Assembly (NCBI GenBank): GCA_902766575.1
Contig: CACXED010000111.1
Span: 1 to 11,050, forward strand
DNA: 11,050 nucleotides
Direction of reading: 5' to 3'
DNA from: an uncultured Ruminococcus sp.
GTDB taxonomy: Bacteria; Bacillota; Clostridia; Oscillospirales; CAG-272
Made by a program: the position numbers and the translations under genes. The first letter of the stretch is position 1, and each line of letters opens with the position of its first letter. The notes under the pieces are model-generated. The model was not told where the DNA came from. It ran no database searches and saw nothing but the letters and a program-made list of their open reading frames with translations. Below are positions 7,213-11,050 of this stretch, one piece after another.

Positions 7213-7213
7213 T
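7196..7213. promoter_or_regulatory. Inverted repeat overlapping the divergent promoters (operator candidate)
   Basis: ATATAC-GCCGAT-GTATAT, perfect 6-bp arms with a 6-nt centre. It covers the -35 of the binding-protein promoter and starts just past the predicted transcription start of the AraC gene, so a protein bound here could touch both. AraC-type proteins more often bind direct repeats, and an AT-rich region yields such repeats by chance, hence the modest confidence. Confidence 0.35.
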
Positions 7214-7250
7214 AATAATTATTTGAAATATGTGGAGTATTATTGCAAAT

Positions 7251-8105
7251 ATGTTTGAAAATAAGCTGTATCTGAACGATTTTGAGATGCAGGCCTATGA
7301 GAAAGCCATAACCTGCGAATACAAATGCACGATAGGTCATGATATGCCTTTTCTTCACTGGCACCCCCATTATGAGTTCAATCTGGTCGTCGGCGGCAAA
7401 TACACCATATGCAACAATACCGAGGTCATACGGGACGATCGTCCGGCAATATTCATCCACAGTCCCTATTCGCTCCACAGCGTGAACGCCGATCACAGCC
7501 AAGTCTATATGCGGAAGATCATATATCTGCTGAAGGAGCTTGTGCAGGAATTTTATCCGACCTCGATTGCCTTTCCAGAGCTGACCGGGGCAAATCTGAT
7601 GTACGCCTATCTTGACGAGGGCGAGCTTGCCGAATTCGAGATGCTGTATGAATATGTGTACAAAAGGCAGGATGACGTCACCTCCAGCGCGTTGATCACC
7701 GCGCTGATCATTCGGCGGACGACGCAGATCATCAAAGACGGCAGAGGAGCGGTCGTAAGCTGTCACTATTCCTACATACAGGACGCGCTGCAATACATAT
7801 CGAACAACCTGTCCGCTCCCGTCACGATAGCCGAGCTTGCGGAAAAATATTCGGTCGGGCGCTCGAAGTTTCAGGCCGATTTCAAATCCGCGACCGGGTA
7901 TCCCTATCAGAAATATCTGACTCTGCTGCGTCTGACCAAAGCGAAGAATATGCTCGACTCGGGAGCGGGAATAATAAACGCCTCGCTCGAATGTGGGTAT
8001 TCGAGCGAAGCGCACTTTGTAAAGGCTTTTCGCGGATATTGGGGAATGACGCCGGGAGAGTATCTGCGCTCGGAGCGCTGTCAGTCCGACCGGGACATGA
8101 GCTGA
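7251..8105 (+). CDS. AraC/XylS-family transcriptional regulator with N-terminal cupin domain
   Basis: 284 residues from ATG 7251, which has GGAG (7234-7237) 13 nt upstream; an in-frame ATG at 7230 would add seven residues but has no SD. The N-terminal half is a cupin-like sensor: HWHPHYEF (36-43), LVVGGKYTI and FIHSPYSLHSV, the pattern of sugar-sensing AraC proteins. The C-terminal part (about 175-275) carries two helix-turn-helix units: VTIAELAEKYSVGRSKFQADF (first) and IINASLECGYSSEAHFVKAF (second, with the conserved GYSSEAHFVKAF and MTPGEYLR ending). It would bind DNA in the cytoplasm and turn on genes when its ligand is present. It is divergent from the solute-binding protein gene with overlapping promoters, so control of that gene and of itself is likely. 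It converges on the next regulator with only 6 nt between stops and no terminator visible there. The ligand is unknown. Confidence 0.92.
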   Translation: MFENKLYLNDFEMQAYEKAITCEYKCTIGHDMPFLHWHPHYEFNLVVGGKYTICNNTEVIRDDRPAIFIHSPYSLHSVNADHSQVYMRKIIYLLKELVQEFYPTSIAFPELTGANLMYAYLDEGELAEFEMLYEYVYKRQDDVTSSALITALIIRRTTQIIKDGRGAVVSCHYSYIQDALQYISNNLSAPVTIAELAEKYSVGRSKFQADFKSATGYPYQKYLTLLRLTKAKNMLDSGAGIINASLECGYSSEAHFVKAFRGYWGMTPGEYLRSERCQSDRDMS

Positions 8106-8111
8106 GCTCTT

Positions 8112-9224
8112 TCAGCATCGCCGCAGATATTTGTCAAGCAGCTCTTTCAGCCTGCTCACCGAATCGGCGTTCGCAAGCCTGCATAGCCGCCGCTGACGAT
8201 AGTAAAGCGTCCCCTCGGAGATGAAAAGCTCCATCGCCATTCGGGTGCGGTTCTCGCCGCGCATGAGCAGTTCGAGGATCTTAAAGTCGGTTTCGTCGCA
8301 CTGGATAAGGCAGTTCTCGAGGGCTATGACCTCGCTCACCAGATCGTCGGAGTAGAAATCGTAGGTCTCGGAGACCGGGTTTAGTATTCCCGCATTTCCG
8401 GAGGGTAGAGCCTTTGAACCGGTGGAGCGGTCGGGATAAAAATCGGCTCTGACCCTGACCGTCGCGCAGATATCGGCTGAGCTCCGGGAGAGATAATTCC
8501 ACAGCTCGGCGCACTGTCTGCCCAGCTCGCAGTAATCGAGCGAAAAGGTGGAGATCCCGGGCGAGAGCGGACTTTTGAATATCGGCGAGAGCATCGTGTC
8601 GCTGAAGCTGACCGCGTAATAGTCCTCGGGGATCCGCAGTCCCGCCTCCCGGAGTATCGCGGACGCGGCGAGCATCACCACGTCGTTTGTGAAGATTAGC
8701 GAGTCAAAGCGATCCTTTTTTGAAAGGAAGTCGCTCATGAACGCCTCGATCCCCCTGTCGTTGTAGAAAATGCTGTCGTCCGGCTCGCCGTGAGCTCTCA
8801 TGCACTTCTCCTTGAGACGGTCTGCCGCTGAGTCGGGGTTCACGCCGAGCAGTGCCGGTCTCGTCTTTGCGCAGTCTGAGAAGCAGGCGAATATCCGCTC
8901 CATCGTGTCGCTGTAGTCCATGACGACGCTGCTGGTGTCGTGAGATCTGCCGCGCGGCTCAAAGTTGGCAAAGAGCATCCGTATGCCCTTGGACCGGCAG
9001 GTCTGGATAAGCCGGTCCATATGGCTGATCGACGCGCCGAGGATGGTCAGCAGTCTCGCCCCGCTTCCGAAAAGCTCCTCGGCCGTCGACGATTCAAGCT
9101 CCTCCGTTCCGATAAAGCGCAGGGAGATATTGCGTTTTTCAGCGGCTTTTCTGATGCCCTCCGCTTCCTTTTGGAACCAGAGACCGCTTGCGAACTCTTT
9201 TTCCGAGAAAAGTATCATTTCCAT
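8112..9224 (-). CDS. One-component regulator: LacI-type ligand-binding domain fused to a C-terminal helix-turn-helix
   Basis: 370 residues, soluble. There is no N-terminal LacI helix-turn-helix: the protein begins directly with the first strand of a type 1 periplasmic-binding fold (MILFSEKEF). Features of LacI/GalR sensor domains follow: FDSLIFTNDVVMLAASAILREAG, then IPEDYYAVSFSDT, GISTFSLDYCELGRQCAELW and the closing VRVRADFYPDRST (268). After a linker (about 269-308), residues 309-370 resemble a LuxR/GerE-type helix-turn-helix: DETDFKILELLMRGENRTRMAMELFISEGTLYYR, then RLKELLDKYL. So the usual order of domains is inverted. ATG 9224 has GGAG (9234-9237) 9 nt upstream. It has its own promoter and lies downstream of the second binding-protein gene on the same strand, past a terminator, so a sugar-responsive role in controlling that gene is plausible. 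Sensor domain assignment is firm; the helix-turn-helix is likely, judged by pattern. Confidence 0.82.
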   Translation of the reverse strand: MEMILFSEKEFASGLWFQKEAEGIRKAAEKRNISLRFIGTEELESSTAEELFGSGARLLTILGASISHMDRLIQTCRSKGIRMLFANFEPRGRSHDTSSVVMDYSDTMERIFACFSDCAKTRPALLGVNPDSAADRLKEKCMRAHGEPDDSIFYNDRGIEAFMSDFLSKKDRFDSLIFTNDVVMLAASAILREAGLRIPEDYYAVSFSDTMLSPIFKSPLSPGISTFSLDYCELGRQCAELWNYLSRSSADICATVRVRADFYPDRSTGSKALPSGNAGILNPVSETYDFYSDDLVSEVIALENCLIQCDETDFKILELLMRGENRTRMAMELFISEGTLYYRQRRLCRLANADSVSRLKELLDKYLRRC

Positions 9225-9290
9225 AATCGCCGGCTCCGTTTAATGTAGTATCAGTTACAGAACTGCGTATTTCAGTCGCCTGTCCGTAAT

Positions 9291-9319
9291 ATTTTACAAC
9301 ATTTTTCCGGGTTTGTCAA
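9291..9319 (-). promoter_or_regulatory. Sigma-A promoter of the regulator gene (8112-9224)
   Basis: On the minus strand, consensus -35 TTGACA (9314-9319), 17-nt spacer, -10 TAAAAT (9291-9296); here without the TGn extension. Start near 9284, leader about 60 nt. It lies just past the terminator of the upstream binding-protein gene, so the regulator is expressed on its own. Confidence 0.78.
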
Positions 9320-9343
9320 GCGCTCGCGAAGATCAGACCTGAC

Positions 9344-9373
9344 AAAAATCAGCGCAGCCGTCAGGCTGCGCTG
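9344..9373 (-). terminator. Intrinsic terminator of the second solute-binding protein gene
   Basis: A perfect 10-bp stem (9350-9359 with 9364-9373), CAGCGCAGCC against its complement, with a 4-nt loop. On the minus strand it is followed by ATTTTTG (the T-run at 9344-9348). It starts 9 nt after the stop at 9383. Confidence 0.93.
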
Positions 9374-9382
9374 TCCTTGTTT

Positions 9383-10879
9383 TCAGCTTGTGATCTGCTC
9401 CATTTTGGCGATCAGCGAGTCCTTATTCGACGCGATCGCCGAAGCCCAGTTGGGATCGTTGTCGAATATGGCGCTCCGGAACATTCCGGAGGGCGTGCCG
9501 AGCAGATTTGCGTAGATCTCGCCGGGATCATAGACTATGCTGTTGATGATCAGATCGAACATCCGGCTGACGTCGTCGTCCTGGGAGTAGCGCACCTTGA
9601 GCGAGACCTCGCAGTATTCGGGAACGAGCGTCCGGTAGGATTCGCTCGACAGCGCTTCGAGCACCGCCGAAGCCGCGTCCTCATCGGCGACCGTCACGGG
9701 TATCAGCGCGTAGCAGTTGCGCTGGAGGACGTTCTGATAATTCTCCTGCGCCTCGTCCCACTTGGGATAGGGAAGAAGCCCGTAGGAGAAGCCGATCGAC
9801 GGCACTATCGACGCCGCGTCGGCAATGAGTCCGAAGCTGAAAAGCGAGTTGCCCTCGACAAAATTCTTTGATGCGAAATTTCCTCCGCCGGTCGAGACCA
9901 TGAAATCCGGGTTATCGGTGTTTTGCTTTGCCGGGAGAGCGTTCTCGTTGTCGTTGACAAGCGAGCAGAGCTTATCCACCGAGTCCGCTATGCGCTCGCT
10001 GTCGTAGGTGAATTTGTATCCGTCCGGGGTTTTCTCGAACATACTTCCGCCGAGCGATTTCATAAAGCCGAGGTACTTGTTGAAGTCGCCGAAGGTGATG
10101 CCGTAGCGGTCGTTGATATCGCGGGCAGTGTCGCCGTTGAGATCGGCGTAGACGTCCTTTGTGAGCTCGTCGAGCTTATCGAGCGTCCATCTGCCCGAAT
10201 CGACCAGCTCATAGAGATTTTCGGTCTTTCCGAGGGTCTCATAGAGATCGGCGTTGTAATAGATGCAGAAAACGTTCTTAACGTTCGCCAGCGAGAACTG
10301 ACCCGAGACAAAGTGGATGTAATCCGACGCCATGTTGTCGCGCACCGTCTGATTGTACCACGGTTTGTCGAGGTCGATGTATTTCGTGTCGGCGAGGTTG
10401 ATGAAGTATTCTCCGTCGAGCATCTGCGACGTGTAGTTCATGACGTCGAACAGAATGTCAAATTCGTTGTCGCCCGCCATAATACCCGAGGTGATCCTGC
10501 TCTGGAACCCGGTCAGCTCACCCCAGTTATAGGTCTGCCAGCTGTAGGCGAGAGAGGCGTTCAGGCGCTCCTGCACATTCTGTATCGTTTTGTAGACAGC
10601 GTCGCCGAGCCGGTTTCCGGTCTCCTCCTCGCTGTACATATCGTCGATGTAGGCGTTGTTGTAGTCGCCGATCATCAGCTTGACCTCAGCTCCGCCGAGA
10701 TCGAGATCGGACGGAAGCTCATCGGTGACAAAGGGCGATTCCTCGACCGGAGCGGAGGTATCGCCGCTCTGAGGAGCATTTGTCGTATCGGAGCCGGCGC
10801 CTTTTTCATTTCCGCAGGAAACGGTCAGCGAAAGCAGCATCGCTGCGAGGATAGCGAGGGATGTAGTGCTTTTTTTCAT
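9383..10879 (-). CDS. Lipoprotein extracellular solute-binding protein, paralogue of the one at 5658-7136
   Basis: 498 residues from ATG 10879 (MKKSTTSLAILAAMLLSL), chosen because AAAGGA (10889-10894) is 9 nt upstream and a signal peptide starts there; a longer reading from 10918 would put 13 non-signal residues in front and run into the edge of the repeat-like block. TVS-Cys22 is the lipidation site, at the same position as in the paralogue, then a Ser/Thr/Gly/Glu linker to about 55. Shared landmarks: DAVYKTIQNVQERLN, GRWTLDKLDEL, calcium-loop-like DLNGDTARDIND (246-257) followed by RYGIT, FSYGLLPYPKWDEAQENY and SLKVRYSQDDD near the end. It should be anchored outside the membrane and bind a solute, probably a saccharide. 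No transporter genes adjoin it. It ends at a strong terminator. I see no convincing promoter between 10880 and 11050. Confidence 0.9.
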   Translation of the reverse strand: MKKSTTSLAILAAMLLSLTVSCGNEKGAGSDTTNAPQSGDTSAPVEESPFVTDELPSDLDLGGAEVKLMIGDYNNAYIDDMYSEEETGNRLGDAVYKTIQNVQERLNASLAYSWQTYNWGELTGFQSRITSGIMAGDNEFDILFDVMNYTSQMLDGEYFINLADTKYIDLDKPWYNQTVRDNMASDYIHFVSGQFSLANVKNVFCIYYNADLYETLGKTENLYELVDSGRWTLDKLDELTKDVYADLNGDTARDINDRYGITFGDFNKYLGFMKSLGGSMFEKTPDGYKFTYDSERIADSVDKLCSLVNDNENALPAKQNTDNPDFMVSTGGGNFASKNFVEGNSLFSFGLIADAASIVPSIGFSYGLLPYPKWDEAQENYQNVLQRNCYALIPVTVADEDAASAVLEALSSESYRTLVPEYCEVSLKVRYSQDDDVSRMFDLIINSIVYDPGEIYANLLGTPSGMFRSAIFDNDPNWASAIASNKDSLIAKMEQITS

Positions 10880-10900
10880 TGCTGTGATTCCTTTCGATGT

Positions 10901-11050
10901 TAAGGCAACACCGCACAATTCACGGCTGGCGCCTTAAGCGCGAATCTGCTTGCCCTTTTTCCGTCATACTTCACAAAAATCCTTGACAGGGGCGGTACCC
11001 TGCCGCAGTTGCAAAGCAACTGATCGGATTCTTTGTATCGTCTGACGAAA
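10901..11050 (-). repeat. Hairpin-rich block upstream of the second binding-protein gene (dispersed repeat or structured leader, partial)
   Basis: This non-coding stretch has a different texture from the rest. It holds CAGTTGC-AAA-GCAACTG (11006-11022, perfect 7-bp arms), GACAGGG/CCCTGCC (10985-11004), whose one imperfect pair is G-U only when read as minus-strand RNA, GCGC-CTTAA-GCGC, and TCGTC-T-GACGA (11038-11048) at the edge. The text (TAAGGCAACACCGCACAATT, then CCCTTTTTCCGTCATAC further in) reminds me of short intergenic repeats common in Ruminococcaceae genomes; that is memory, not a search. No second copy is in this window. The outer end is cut by the window. An alternative is a 5' leader of the binding-protein mRNA. 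Confidence 0.4.

Noticed and set aside
7185..8015. 276-codon open frame antisense to the AraC-type gene
   Set aside because: The plus strand encodes a full cupin plus double helix-turn-helix protein; the antisense product resembles nothing.
9923..10903. 326-codon open frame antisense to the second binding-protein gene
   Set aside because: Same reason: Val/Glu/Arg-rich shadow without family features, opposite a clear gene.
10985..11004. T-box-like motif (GGGTACCGCC on the minus strand)
   Set aside because: It lacks the full conserved AGGGTGGNACCGCG, no terminator/antiterminator pair follows, and the downstream gene is not an amino-acid gene.
1..11050. CRISPR arrays, tRNA or rRNA genes, transposases, prophage genes
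   Set aside because: I saw no regularly spaced repeats, no tRNA-like T-loop with matching arms, and no mobile-element protein motifs in any frame.

Overview
The window reads as a GC-rich Firmicute, probably a gut-type Clostridia of the Oscillospirales/Ruminococcaceae kind. This rests on Shine-Dalgarno sites of the AAAGGA/GGAG type before most genes, sigma-A promoters with 17-nt spacers and mostly TGn-extended -10 boxes, lipoprotein solute-binding proteins of a Clostridia type, a GH36 alpha-galactosidase and a lactocepin-like subtilase. The taxonomic call is inference from style; there is no marker gene here.

Layout: (1) 1-2282, minus strand, an exported S8 subtilisin-like protease of the lactocepin/C5a-peptidase type, cut at its C-terminus by the window edge. 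(2) 2283-2485, a divergent control region with two back-to-back promoters. (3) 2486-4690, plus strand, a cytoplasmic GH36 alpha-galactosidase with a GTG start. (4) 4691-4972, a strong promoter followed by a long, highly structured leader. (5) 4973-5587, plus strand, a GNAT acetyltransferase, ending at a very strong, probably bidirectional terminator. (6) 5658-7136, minus strand, a lipoprotein solute-binding protein. (7) 7137-7250, a divergent control region whose two -10 boxes overlap in one palindrome. (8) 7251-8105, plus strand, an AraC-type regulator with an N-terminal cupin domain. (9) 8112-9224, minus strand, an unusual regulator with a LacI-type sugar-binding domain at the N-terminus and a helix-turn-helix at the C-terminus. 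(10) 9383-10879, minus strand, a second lipoprotein solute-binding protein, paralogous to the first, with its own terminator. (11) 10901-11050, a hairpin-rich stretch that looks like one end of a dispersed repeat or a structured leader.

The general theme is carbohydrate (and peptide) scavenging: an alpha-galactosidase that would split imported alpha-galactosides, two surface ligand-binding lipoproteins, and two one-component regulators each next to one of them. No ABC permease or ATPase gene is present, so the binding proteins either borrow a distant permease or act as surface sensors or ligand-capture proteins. Which sugar each part recognises cannot be read from the sequence.

The parts most worth following are the inverted-architecture regulator (8112-9224), the structured leader of the GNAT gene with its two competing folds (4788-4951), the overlapping divergent promoters at 7157-7212, and the hairpin block at the right edge.
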